This document shows positions 9,267 through 18,054 of a stretch of 64,000 bases of DNA, in pieces. The stretch comes from Kaistella jeonii (GTDB lineage Bacteria; Bacteroidota; Bacteroidia; Flavobacteriales; Weeksellaceae), in assembly GCF_000812865.1 (NCBI RefSeq), contig NZ_JSYL01000002.1, positions 558,001-622,000 of the forward strand, in the 5' to 3' direction. Positions within the stretch are counted from its first letter, which is position 1. Each line of letters starts with the position of its first letter. The position numbers were made by a program, and so were the translations under genes. The notes beneath the pieces are model-generated. The model had not been told where the DNA came from, did no database searches, and was given only the letters and a program-made list of their open reading frames with translations.

Positions 9267-10022
9267 TTATTTTTTAGGACTAGTCGTTACATTTGGTGCT
9301 GCTGCACTCGTTGTTGCGTCTGCTGTTTTTGCGTCAACTGCTGTAGCTGTTGCCATAGGCATTGCTGGAGTTGCAGCTGGTGCTGAATTTACTCCACCTT
9401 TGAAAGCGCTCATAATATATAGAGCAACTCTCCATCTGTCACCAGGAGTTAACATACCTGCATAAGAACCCATTGAGTTTCTTCCGTTCGTTAATACGTA
9501 ATGAACAGAACCAACCGTGATTTCTCTATCTGCATATTTTGGTACTCCTGAGTAAGCGCCACTAACTACAATCGGACCTTGACCGTCACCGGCAATTCCG
9601 TGGCAAGCTGAACAGGTTTTGTCGTATAATCCTTTTCCTCTCTCAATATCTTTTGCCTGATTTGCAGAATTCAGAGGAGATGCTGTAATTAATTTTGAGG
9701 CATCATAACCGCCGTTATACATATCTGGAGTCATTGCTCCATAAAATGCTTCGTCAGCAACACCATCTTTATTTTGAGCAACTGTTCCATTTACAGGATA
9801 TAAACCGGTTGCACCATTATGTTTTACAAAGGCAGGGATTTCATTTTCGTGTTTCGAATAAGCAATATCGGCTTTCATCAAAGGATCGTAAGCAACTGGA
9901 AAGTACATATCTGGAAAATAGACCAAAGGCGGATTTTCTTTACTACAAGAACTTAATGAAAATGCTGCAAAGCCTAAGATTGCTGTAACTTTAATAATAT
10001 TATTTGTCATCATTTTACGCAT
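9267..10022 (-). CDS. actE: Alternative complex III subunit ActE, monohaem cytochrome c lipoprotein
   Basis: 251 residues. A lipoprotein signal (lipobox FSLSSC, Cys26) is followed by a periplasmic domain with one haem site, CSACH at 137-141, and distal Met candidates in the GMLTPGDRW region. A low-complexity Ala/Thr tail (about 215-251) is non-globular. ActE feeds electrons from the ActA/ActB wire to downstream cytochrome c or oxidase. The first ATG overlaps the end of actD by 8 bp; Met4 and Met5 are equally possible starts. Confidence 0.9.
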   Translation of the reverse strand: MRKMMTNNIIKVTAILGFAAFSLSSCSKENPPLVYFPDMYFPVAYDPLMKADIAYSKHENEIPAFVKHNGATGLYPVNGTVAQNKDGVADEAFYGAMTPDMYNGGYDASKLITASPLNSANQAKDIERGKGLYDKTCSACHGIAGDGQGPIVVSGAYSGVPKYADREITVGSVHYVLTNGRNSMGSYAGMLTPGDRWRVALYIMSAFKGGVNSAPAATPAMPMATATAVDAKTADATTSAAAPNVTTSPKK

Positions 10023-10536
10023 CTTTTACAGTTATTTCTTCAACTCCGGTATCGATCAGAATCTGTTTTACTGCCTCAACATCATCGGTTAAAAATTCCA
10101 TCATAAATTTATCATCAGTAGTTCTAGGATCTGGATTCTGCGGCGGACAACCTGGATACATTTTGTTTCTTACCAAAAACGTAAGCGACATCATGTGTGC
10201 TGCACAGAAAACCATTAATTCAAACATTGGCACTACAAATGCAGGCATATTATGTCCCCAATCAAATGAAGGTTTACCTCCGATATTCATTGGCCAATCA
10301 TGATTCATGGTGTACCAAGTAACCAAACTTCCTACTGTTAATCCATACACCGCATAAATAAAAGCAGCATCTGAAATTCTTGTTTTTCTTAAACCTAAAG
10401 CTTTGTCAAGACCGTGAACCGGAAACGGAGTGTAAACCTCGTTAATAGCAATTCCTTTGTCATTACAAGCTTGTACGCCGTTTAACAAATCATCATCGTC
10501 GGCATAAATACCAAATACTATTTTAGTGGTGCTCAT
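10015..10536 (-). CDS. actD: Alternative complex III subunit ActD (DUF3341)
   Basis: 173 residues from the ATG at 10536, chosen because it follows a purine-rich GAAGAAGAAG and gives the family-typical start MSTTKIVFGIY. A longer frame to 10566 runs 44 bp into actC. An N-terminal soluble alpha/beta domain precedes two membrane spans (about 65-90 and 105-130). It is a structural subunit without cofactors. It overlaps actC by 14 bp and actE by 8 bp, which suggests translational coupling. Confidence 0.9.
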   Translation of the reverse strand: MSTTKIVFGIYADDDDLLNGVQACNDKGIAINEVYTPFPVHGLDKALGLRKTRISDAAFIYAVYGLTVGSLVTWYTMNHDWPMNIGGKPSFDWGHNMPAFVVPMFELMVFCAAHMMSLTFLVRNKMYPGCPPQNPDPRTTDDKFMMEFLTDDVEAVKQILIDTGVEEITVKDA

Positions 10537-11923
10537 CTTCTTCTTCTTTTGCTTTATAAGTTTCACCTGATATTTTCAGAATAGTTTTCAGTTCAGCCTG
10601 TGCAATTACAGGGAACGATCTTGCGTATAATAAAAATAATACTCCAAAAAATCCTATTGTTCCTAAGAACACTCCAACATCAATAATTGATGGTTTAAAC
10701 ATCGTCCATGAACTTGGTAAATAATCTCTCGAAATGTTAATAACGATAATATCAAATCTTTCGAACCACATACCGATGTTAATAATTAAAGCAATAATGA
10801 ATGTTGCAGTAATATTTGTTCTCACTTTTTTGAACCAGAATAATGCCGGAATTATTAAGTTACAAGTAATTAATGCCCAGAACGCCCACCAGTAAGGACC
10901 GGTTGCTGCACCTGGAGAAAGGTATGTAAAGTCTTCATATCTTGAACCAGAATACCATCCGATAAAATATTCTGTACCATAAGCTACAGTAACCATACCA
11001 CCTGTAATAATGATTACGATATTCATAATTTCGATGTGGTACATCGTGATATAATCTTCCAAATGACAAACTTTTCTAGCCACTAACAAAAGTGTCTGTA
11101 CCATTGCAAACCCGGAGAAAACTGCTCCTGCAACGAAGTACGGTGGATAGATCGTTGAGTGCCATCCTTTAATTACCGACGTAGCAAAGTCAAAGGATAC
11201 CGTGGTATGTACGGAGAATACAAGTGGTGTTGCTAAACCTGCTAACACCAAAGATAATTCTTCGAAACGTTGCCAGTGTTTTGCTTTTCCACCCCATCCA
11301 AAGGAAAGGAAAGTATAAATTCTTTTTGTCCAGGGAGTTTTTGCTCTATCTCTGATCATTGCAAAGTCAGGAATTAATCCCATAAACCAGAATACGGTTG
11401 ATACGGAGAAATAAGTCGAAATTGCAAATACATCCCAAAGTAACGGCGAGTTAAAATTCGTCCAAAGTGAACCGAACTGATTTGGCAAAGGGAAAACCCA
11501 ATATCCAACCCAAACTCTACCCATGTGAATTACTGGAAAGATCGCTGCCTGTACAACAGCAAAGATGGTCATCGCTTCCGCAGAACGGTTAACAGACATT
11601 CTCCATCTTTGTCTAAATAATAACAATACTGCAGAGATCAAGGTTCCGGCGTGACCGATCCCTACCCACCACACGAAGTTGGTAATATCCCATCCCCAGT
11701 TATTGGTTCTGTTAAGTCCCCACGCACCGATCCCGGTACCAATGGTGTAAGCAATACAGCCAAATCCGTAAAGGAATAATGCTAATGCTACCCAAAAGGA
11801 AACCCACCACAGTTTACCTGCGCGTTCCTCGATAGGTCTTGCAATATCTTCGGAGATATCGTGATAAGTCTTATGACCAATAATTAAAGGTTCCCTTATC
11901 GGAGCTTCGTAATGTCCTGACAT
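10523..11923 (-). CDS. actC: Alternative complex III subunit ActC (NrfD/PsrC-like)
   Basis: 466 residues with about ten membrane spans. Conserved features of ActC/NrfD proteins are visible: the N-terminal amphipathic segment REPLIIGHKTYHDIS, the NFVWWVGIGHAGTLISA quinol-site region near residues 83-99, and a His/Glu-rich C-terminus (KAKEEEDEHH). It binds quinol next to ActB and forms half of the membrane core. It starts 18 bp downstream of actB. Confidence 0.95.
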   Translation of the reverse strand: MSGHYEAPIREPLIIGHKTYHDISEDIARPIEERAGKLWWVSFWVALALFLYGFGCIAYTIGTGIGAWGLNRTNNWGWDITNFVWWVGIGHAGTLISAVLLLFRQRWRMSVNRSAEAMTIFAVVQAAIFPVIHMGRVWVGYWVFPLPNQFGSLWTNFNSPLLWDVFAISTYFSVSTVFWFMGLIPDFAMIRDRAKTPWTKRIYTFLSFGWGGKAKHWQRFEELSLVLAGLATPLVFSVHTTVSFDFATSVIKGWHSTIYPPYFVAGAVFSGFAMVQTLLLVARKVCHLEDYITMYHIEIMNIVIIITGGMVTVAYGTEYFIGWYSGSRYEDFTYLSPGAATGPYWWAFWALITCNLIIPALFWFKKVRTNITATFIIALIINIGMWFERFDIIVINISRDYLPSSWTMFKPSIIDVGVFLGTIGFFGVLFLLYARSFPVIAQAELKTILKISGETYKAKEEEDEHH

Positions 11924-11941
11924 TTTTTACCTATTTATTAT

Positions 11942-14900
11942 TTAAACGTTATTTTCTTTTCTGTTTCTTACTTTGGTATGATAGAAGACATTTGGTTTGG
12001 TACCAATCTCCTCTAGCAAAGTATATCTTCTATTCGTGCTGAATAATGCTCGCACTTCCGAACTTTTATCATTCATATCACCGAATTTCATTGCGCCAGT
12101 AGAACATGCATTCACACAAGCTGTGGAGAATTCACCGTCTTTGATGACCCTACCCTCTTTTTTAGCTTCCAAGATGGTGTTTTGTGTCATTTGAATACAC
12201 ATTGAACATTTTTCCATAACCCCTCTTGTTCTTACAACAACATCTGGGTTCAGTACCATTCTTCCTAAATCATTATTTTGATTAAAGTCGAATTTATCAT
12301 TTAGGTTATAAGTGAACCAGTTGAATCTTCTTACTTTATACGGACAGTTGTTTGCACAATATCTTGTACCGATACATCTGTTATAAGCCATTTGATTTTG
12401 ACCTTGCTTACCATGAGACGTTGCCGCAACCGGACAAACTGTTTCACAAGGAGCATGGTTACAATGTTGACACATTACCGGTTGGAAAATTACATCTGGA
12501 TTATTACCAGGATGGTTTAATATACCCGCTTTCTTATCTAAGAAATGACCATACATTCCCGGAACATTCAGGTCGGCTGTGATAGCTTCTTCCTGAGATA
12601 GTTTTCCGTCTTTATTTAAATCAATATTGGCGGGAATATCAGTTGAGTAGTAACGGTCGATTCTCAACCAGAACATATCTCTAGACATTCTAACTTCTTC
12701 TCTACCAACGACAGGAACGTTATTTTCAGCTTGACAGGCGATGACACAAGCGCCACATCCTGTACAAGAATTTAAATCTACTGATAAATTAAAGTGAGGC
12801 CCATCGACATCATCGAAGGCATCCCAAAGATCAATTTTTCCGGCTGGCATTGCACCTCCAATAGTGTGATATTCCAAAGGTTTGTTCCAACCTAATTTTT
12901 CGTCATCAAATTTTACATTTAAGAAAGTATCCAAAGGAACTTCTCTAGCAATTTCATAACGGCCCATCAAAGTATTTTGAAGCTGCATTCCTGCAAATTC
13001 ATAATCTCCACCAGTTTTCTCAATTTTTACATTCGACAAAACTGAATTTGAGCCATCAAATAAAGGGTAAGCATTAACACCGGTTTCGGCAACTTTACCA
13101 GAAAGTTTTTTACCATAACCAAGAGCAAGTCCGAATGAACCATCGGCTTGACCCGGCTGAATAAATACCGGAACGTCTTTTAAAGTAACACCGTTAACTG
13201 TTAAATTTACAACAGAACCATCTAGCTGCATTCTAGCATTCAAGCTATTTTCAAGACCTAATCTTTCTGCATCGCCTGGAGAAACCGTTAAATAATTGTC
13301 CCACGTTAATCGAGTAATTGGATCTGGAAGTTCTTGCAACCAAGGATTGTTTGCTTGAGTTCCGTCTCCGATGGCAGTTGTGGTATAAAGTGATAATTCT
13401 AGATCAGAAGCTTTGAAAGCACCCAATTCTGTAATCGCCTGTTGAGCATTTCCACCGGCGTAAGATAGTCTAGCGAGATTTCCGCCTTCCAATACGCCAT
13501 TATAAAGTGCTTTATTGAAACTTACACCACCAATAAGCGTGGTTGCATTTGCTTTTAAATAATCATAGTAATTATTAGCAGGATTTCCTTTTCCGTTCAT
13601 CCAAACCAATAATGACTCCTCTATCTGTCTTGATTTAAAGATTTTTTGAATGGTTGGTTGCATCAAAGTATAAACTCCTGTTTGCGGTGCAAAATCACCC
13701 CAAGATTCTAACCAGTTTGCTACCGGAATTACAGCTTTCGCTGCTTTGTACATTTCGTTTTTCTTATCTGCAATCGCAATAACGTAGGGTATTCTTCCTA
13801 AAGCTTTTTTGAAATCCTCTCCTTTATTACTAGAATAAATCGGGTTTACATTATTAGTAATAAAGACACCAATTTCACCAGTATCTAACCATCCTAAAAA
13901 CTCCTTATATCTTACAGCATCAAACTCTTTTAGAAAACTTGCTTTTCCCGTTAAAGCAGTTGATGCTAATTTCTGATTGATTAAATGGGCCAAAACATAA
14001 GCACCTTTTGAACCATCAGCAAAAACAACAGCGTTGCTTCCTTTTGCCTGTAATTCTTTTACGATTTCTCCTGCTTCTTTACTCGTTGTTCCACCATTTA
14101 ATCCATTGTAAACTTCAACTAAGACTTTGTTTACTGCACTTGGTTTTAATTGAACTCTCGTATCGGCATTTGCTCCAGTTAAAGACATATTCGATTCAAT
14201 CTGAATGTGTCTCATCATTTCCGGACCTGGCTTTCTTGCCGCAGCATAAGAAGTATCTAAAGAACCTCCATTATAATCACCTAAGAAATCTGCTTGGAAA
14301 GAAACTACTAGTTGTGTCTTCGATAAATCATAAACCGGCAAAGTTCTTTGTCCAAAAACTTCCTGAGCAGCATCTAAAGCTGCAGTGTGAGGAATTGCAT
14401 CGTATATTACGAGTTCTGCTGTAGGATATTTGGTTTTGAAATCTCCAAATAATTTTTTAAATGTTGGTGAAGGGAAAGAATGTGATAACACAACAATCTT
14501 TTTACCTCCTGATTGTGCTTCCGATAAACCTTTCAAAACGAAATCATCTACTTTATCAAAAGTTTCATCTTTTCCGTTGAGCTTAGGCTGTTTTACTTTA
14601 TCGTTATCATAAAGAGAAAGTACAGCAGCTTGCGCACGAGCATTGGTTTTACCCAATTCATTTGCTAAAGGATTCGGCTCAATTTTAATGGGTCTTCCTT
14701 CTCTGGTTTTTACTAAAACGCTGGCAAAATCATGCCCATCAAAATAAGTAGTCGCGTAATAATTTGGAATTCCTGGAATAATTTCGTGCGGTTTTACAAC
14801 ATAAGGAATGGTCTTAATTACCGGTGCTTCACAAGCAGCCAAAGTTACTGCCGCTGTAGAGAATCCCAAAAGTTTCAGGAAATCTCTTCTTGAAGCTCCT

Positions 14901-15037
14901 GATTTATTCGATTTGTCGCTACCTAGTAATTCACCCACCGGAATTTCATTGAGAAATTCTTTTTGAGCCAACTTGCCGTTTAAGCTTGGATCTTGCAGTT
15001 CGTGAATACTTCTGAATTTTATTTTATTTGAAGCCAT
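11942..15037 (-). CDS. actB: Alternative complex III subunit ActB (Fe-S / molybdopterin-like fusion)
   Basis: 1031 residues from the ATG at 15037; an upstream extension to 15100 lies inside actA and is unlikely. A twin-arginine signal SRRDFLKLLG (49-58) runs into a lipobox-like LAAC (Cys69). A large molybdopterin-oxidoreductase-like domain (about 80-740) that in this family binds no cofactor is followed by a ferredoxin-like domain. Cys clusters read CTGCGACVIAC, CQHCNHAPCETVC, CIGTRYCANNC (three Cys) and CSMC with a later CVNAC: 15 cysteines, fitting three [4Fe-4S] and one [3Fe-4S]. It relays electrons from the quinol site to the ActA haems. Confidence 0.95.
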   Translation of the reverse strand: MASNKIKFRSIHELQDPSLNGKLAQKEFLNEIPVGELLGSDKSNKSGASRRDFLKLLGFSTAAVTLAACEAPVIKTIPYVVKPHEIIPGIPNYYATTYFDGHDFASVLVKTREGRPIKIEPNPLANELGKTNARAQAAVLSLYDNDKVKQPKLNGKDETFDKVDDFVLKGLSEAQSGGKKIVVLSHSFPSPTFKKLFGDFKTKYPTAELVIYDAIPHTAALDAAQEVFGQRTLPVYDLSKTQLVVSFQADFLGDYNGGSLDTSYAAARKPGPEMMRHIQIESNMSLTGANADTRVQLKPSAVNKVLVEVYNGLNGGTTSKEAGEIVKELQAKGSNAVVFADGSKGAYVLAHLINQKLASTALTGKASFLKEFDAVRYKEFLGWLDTGEIGVFITNNVNPIYSSNKGEDFKKALGRIPYVIAIADKKNEMYKAAKAVIPVANWLESWGDFAPQTGVYTLMQPTIQKIFKSRQIEESLLVWMNGKGNPANNYYDYLKANATTLIGGVSFNKALYNGVLEGGNLARLSYAGGNAQQAITELGAFKASDLELSLYTTTAIGDGTQANNPWLQELPDPITRLTWDNYLTVSPGDAERLGLENSLNARMQLDGSVVNLTVNGVTLKDVPVFIQPGQADGSFGLALGYGKKLSGKVAETGVNAYPLFDGSNSVLSNVKIEKTGGDYEFAGMQLQNTLMGRYEIAREVPLDTFLNVKFDDEKLGWNKPLEYHTIGGAMPAGKIDLWDAFDDVDGPHFNLSVDLNSCTGCGACVIACQAENNVPVVGREEVRMSRDMFWLRIDRYYSTDIPANIDLNKDGKLSQEEAITADLNVPGMYGHFLDKKAGILNHPGNNPDVIFQPVMCQHCNHAPCETVCPVAATSHGKQGQNQMAYNRCIGTRYCANNCPYKVRRFNWFTYNLNDKFDFNQNNDLGRMVLNPDVVVRTRGVMEKCSMCIQMTQNTILEAKKEGRVIKDGEFSTACVNACSTGAMKFGDMNDKSSEVRALFSTNRRYTLLEEIGTKPNVFYHTKVRNRKENNV

Positions 15038-15059
15038 TGATACTTCTAATTTTTTGTTA

Positions 15060-16421
15060 TTAATAATGACATTTACCACACTCAAGACCTCCAATCGCAT
15101 CTACCGTAATTTTGGTTCCTGAACCATATTGTTTTTTTAACTTTTCGTGTAGATTTTTGAAGTACTCTTTATTATAACCATTGGTCATATCAACTTCAGT
15201 CGTTCTGTGACATTCAATACACCATCCCATCGTGAAATCATTTGCCATTTGCACCACATTCATAGTATCAACTTGCCCGTGACATGCTTTACAAACAACG
15301 TCGATTTTCGCTTCAGGGTTTTTCTTATTGAATGATGTTATGATCGCTTGTTCACCTGCCACAACGTGTTGTGCGTGGTTGAAATAAACAAAATCTGGCA
15401 TATTATGAATTCTCGTCCATTCTACAGGATGTGTTTTTCCTGTATATTGTTGTGACGCTGGATCCCAACCTGTAGCAGAATATACTTTTTGAATCTCCCC
15501 ATCATAGAAAGCTTTGTCCTTCCCCGGTTCCATATATTTTCCTTTGTATTCTGAAATATTTCGGTGACAGTTCATACAAACATTCATTGAAGGAACTTCA
15601 GAAACTTTACCATATTTCGCTGAAGAGTGGCAAAGTTGACAGTCGATTTTATTTTCGCCTGCATGGATTTTATGAGAGAAGTAAATTGGTTGTTCAGGTT
15701 TATAACCTTTATAAACACCAATCCACATCATCCAGTTCCAGATTCCATAAGCGGCAAAAATTCCTAAAATTACCAAGACTCCTTTTCCAATATAGCTGTA
15801 TTTTCTATACAAATCGGCGAACGAAGTTGCTCTAGTTGCATTAAGTCCTGCTAATTCCTCAGTTTGCTGAAGTTTAACAAGTTGTCTTAATTTTAGAAGT
15901 AACCATAGTAATAGACCTCCAATCGCAAAAAGTGAAATCAAAATAACTTTTGAATTCATCGATTGTTTTTGCGCCATTTCTAGTGCAGCTACTGAGTTTG
16001 TATCTGTTCCAGTAGCAGCAGTTGCAGCAGGTTCAGGAGCAGGTGGGTTAGTGGTGTACTCTAAAATATCGTCGATATCCTTATCAGTAAGATTAGGAAA
16101 CGCAAGCATTTCAGTTTTGTTAAATTTTTCAAAGATTTCATTCGCATACTTGTCGCCTGAAGCTCTTAGTGCTTTGTTATCTTTAATCCATTTGTGAAGC
16201 CAATCTGTGTCTAGATTTTGCTCTTTTTTTACTTTATCTACTATGCCTCCCAGAGCAGGACCAACAAGTTGCTTGTCTAAAGCGTGACATGCTGTACAGT
16301 TTGCTTTAAAAAGCTTTTCACCGTTTTTTGCATCTCCCTGAGCGTAAATAGAAGCACTGGTCGACAGCAACAAACATATTGCGATGAGACCTGTTTTGTA
16401 ATGCTTTCTCCAACTAATCAT
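15060..16421 (-). CDS. actA: Alternative complex III subunit ActA, six-haem cytochrome c
   Basis: 453 residues. Signal peptide 1-27 (cleavage near YAQ). A monohaem cytochrome c domain (CTACH, 42-46) is followed by an Ala/Pro/Thr linker (about 125-140), two membrane spans (about 158-178 and 212-233) and a pentahaem region with CQLCH (261), CMNCH (282), CKACH (377), CIECH (401) and CGKCH (448). It is the first operon gene and provides the periplasmic haem wire. The N-terminal cytochrome domain is additional to the five-haem core usually described for ActA. Confidence 0.93.
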   Translation of the reverse strand: MISWRKHYKTGLIAICLLLSTSASIYAQGDAKNGEKLFKANCTACHALDKQLVGPALGGIVDKVKKEQNLDTDWLHKWIKDNKALRASGDKYANEIFEKFNKTEMLAFPNLTDKDIDDILEYTTNPPAPEPAATAATGTDTNSVAALEMAQKQSMNSKVILISLFAIGGLLLWLLLKLRQLVKLQQTEELAGLNATRATSFADLYRKYSYIGKGVLVILGIFAAYGIWNWMMWIGVYKGYKPEQPIYFSHKIHAGENKIDCQLCHSSAKYGKVSEVPSMNVCMNCHRNISEYKGKYMEPGKDKAFYDGEIQKVYSATGWDPASQQYTGKTHPVEWTRIHNMPDFVYFNHAQHVVAGEQAIITSFNKKNPEAKIDVVCKACHGQVDTMNVVQMANDFTMGWCIECHRTTEVDMTNGYNKEYFKNLHEKLKKQYGSGTKITVDAIGGLECGKCHY

Positions 16422-16470
16422 TTATAAAATCTTGGGTTAGTAAATTGTATTATGTTTACTTTTAACTTGG

Positions 16471-16478
16471 CAAAAATA
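16471..16478 (-). promoter_or_regulatory. Candidate -7 box for the act operon
   Basis: TATTTTTG on the minus strand matches the Bacteroidota TAnnTTTG element, 50 bp before the actA start. No clear -33 TTG is seen at the right distance. Confidence 0.45.
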
Positions 16479-16561
16479 GTACTTTTAACAGAAAATTAAG
16501 AGTAGAAGCACGATGCAATTTATCATTTACGGTAATTTGTAATAGTTCTAAATTGCAAATG

Positions 16562-16591
16562 TTGGTATAATTTTTATTTGTTATAAATTTG
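16562..16591 (+). promoter_or_regulatory. Bacteroidota-type promoter of the SPOR gene
   Basis: TTG at 16562-16564, 19-bp spacer, TAAATTTG at 16584-16591. Both elements and the spacing fit the sigma-ABfr consensus. The start codon is at 16608. Confidence 0.65.
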
Positions 16592-16607
16592 CCAAAAATA
16601 AACTTTA

Positions 16608-17156
16608 ATGAAATACATTCTTAAAATATTCACCGTCTTATCTATTCTCACAATTAATACCTTTGATGCACAGTTAGTTGTGAAAAACGATACGTTGTCA
16701 GGAACTCCGTTATCTATGACTATGGATAAAAAAATAGGTGATCTACTTGTAAATATTGAAGAAAAATGTGCCACCACAATCACTAATAATTCCGGGAAAT
16801 CTTGGAGTGCCGGATCAGATTCTTCTTCAAATTCGAATATTCCTAAAATAAATGTACCTGAAAAAGAGCTTTCACAAGCCGAAATATGCAGAAGAAATCC
16901 AAGGATTATGGGTTACAAAATTCAGTTGGCAGTGGTGAAAAGTAATGAAGAAGCCAGAGAAGTAGGAATGTATTTCCGAAGAAGATTTCCGAATATGAAA
17001 GTGGAGATCGATGCCTCGCTAAGACCCAATTATAAAGTAATGGCAGGAAGTTATCTTTCTAAACAGACTGCGAGCTCAGACTTCAGCAGTGTTCAAAAAA
17101 CATTTAAAGAAGCACGTTTGATTCCTTATCGCGTTTTCTGTGTTGAAGCAAAATAA
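16608..17156 (+). CDS. Secreted SPOR-domain protein
   Basis: 182 residues: signal peptide about 1-21 (ending FDAQ), a Ser/Asn-rich linker (about 65-82), and a C-terminal SPOR domain (about 98-178) with the typical GYKIQLAVVKSNEEA start and YKVMAGSYLSKQTA second strand. SPOR domains bind glycan strands lacking stem peptides, so the protein probably acts at peptidoglycan, often at the division site. Its own promoter and terminator make it monocistronic. Confidence 0.85.
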   Translation: MKYILKIFTVLSILTINTFDAQLVVKNDTLSGTPLSMTMDKKIGDLLVNIEEKCATTITNNSGKSWSAGSDSSSNSNIPKINVPEKELSQAEICRRNPRIMGYKIQLAVVKSNEEAREVGMYFRRRFPNMKVEIDASLRPNYKVMAGSYLSKQTASSDFSSVQKTFKEARLIPYRVFCVEAK

Positions 17157-17176
17157 TTGTAAGCATTCGAAAATAA

Positions 17177-17213
17177 AATAAGCCGCTCTCTTTTGAAAGC
17201 GGCTTATTTTTAG
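17177..17213. terminator. Bidirectional terminator between SPOR gene and response regulator
   Basis: A 12-bp perfect stem AAATAAGCCGCT (17177-17188) with AGCGGCTTATTT (17199-17210), flanked by A and T runs, between convergent genes. Confidence 0.88.
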
Positions 17214-17291
17214 ACCAATTTTACTCTTTCGTAATTCGAAAGACTTGGTTTTTATACTTTTTATTAGGACAAGCCTCGACTTGTCCCTTAT

Positions 17292-17978
17292 CTAATTTTT
17301 TACTAACAAGCGGAAACCTTCCCCGTGAACGTTGATGATCTCTAAACCATCATCTTCTCTGAGCAATTTTCTCAACTTCGCGATGTAAACATCCATACTT
17401 CTGGCTGTAAAATAATTCTCTTTTTTCCAGATCTTTCTTAAAGCCAGATCTCTCGGCATGAAGTCATTTCTGTGCATACAAAGCAATTTCAGCAATTCGT
17501 TTTCTTTTGGTGAAAGCTTGTATTCATTATCATTAACTCTCAGTTGACGCAGCATTGAGTCGAAGAAAATATTACTGATCTTGAACTGTTCCTGTTCGTC
17601 ATCTTCCAAAACTGCGCTTCTTTGTAAAATTGCTTTGATCTTATAAAGCAAAAGCTCAGTATCAAAAGGTTTTGTAATATAGTCATCGGCACCTAACTGA
17701 TATCCTTTTAAGATATCTTCGCGCATATTTCTGGCGGTAAGAAAAATGATCGGTATATTTTTGTCGATTCTTTTTACATCTTCTGCCAAACTGAAACCGT
17801 CTTTTTTCGGCATCATTACATCAAAAATACAGATGTCGAATTCGTTTTCTGTAAATTCTTTTAAACCCATTTCCCCATCTGTGGCTAGGTTCACTTCAAA
17901 ATTATTTATCGTTAAATAATCTTTCAAAACAGCCCCAAAACTTTGGTCGTCTTCCACTAATAAGATTCTGTTACTCAT
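17292..17978 (-). CDS. OmpR-family response regulator
   Basis: 228 residues. The receiver domain (1-120) has the acidic pair Asp10/Asp11, phospho-acceptor Asp53 (CIFDVMMP), Thr81 and Lys103 (ITKPFD). The C-terminal winged-helix DNA-binding domain (about 130-226) includes LSPKENELL and RSMDVYIAKLRKLL. It probably works with the histidine kinase 76 bp upstream on the same strand. Its closest known layout is the RprY type of Bacteroides; the regulon cannot be told from the sequence. Confidence 0.92.
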   Translation of the reverse strand: MSNRILLVEDDQSFGAVLKDYLTINNFEVNLATDGEMGLKEFTENEFDICIFDVMMPKKDGFSLAEDVKRIDKNIPIIFLTARNMREDILKGYQLGADDYITKPFDTELLLYKIKAILQRSAVLEDDEQEQFKISNIFFDSMLRQLRVNDNEYKLSPKENELLKLLCMHRNDFMPRDLALRKIWKKENYFTARSMDVYIAKLRKLLREDDGLEIINVHGEGFRLLVKN

Positions 17979-18054
17979 AATACAATTGATTAAATTTATT
18001 TGTTTAGGCTAAAGATTTCTTCTTACCTTCTTCTTTTTTATTAAATATTTCTTT

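Noticed and set aside
14008..14424. A 138-codon plus-strand frame opposite actB
   Set aside because: Leu/His/Gln-rich composition typical of antisense reading of a coding region; actB is well conserved here.
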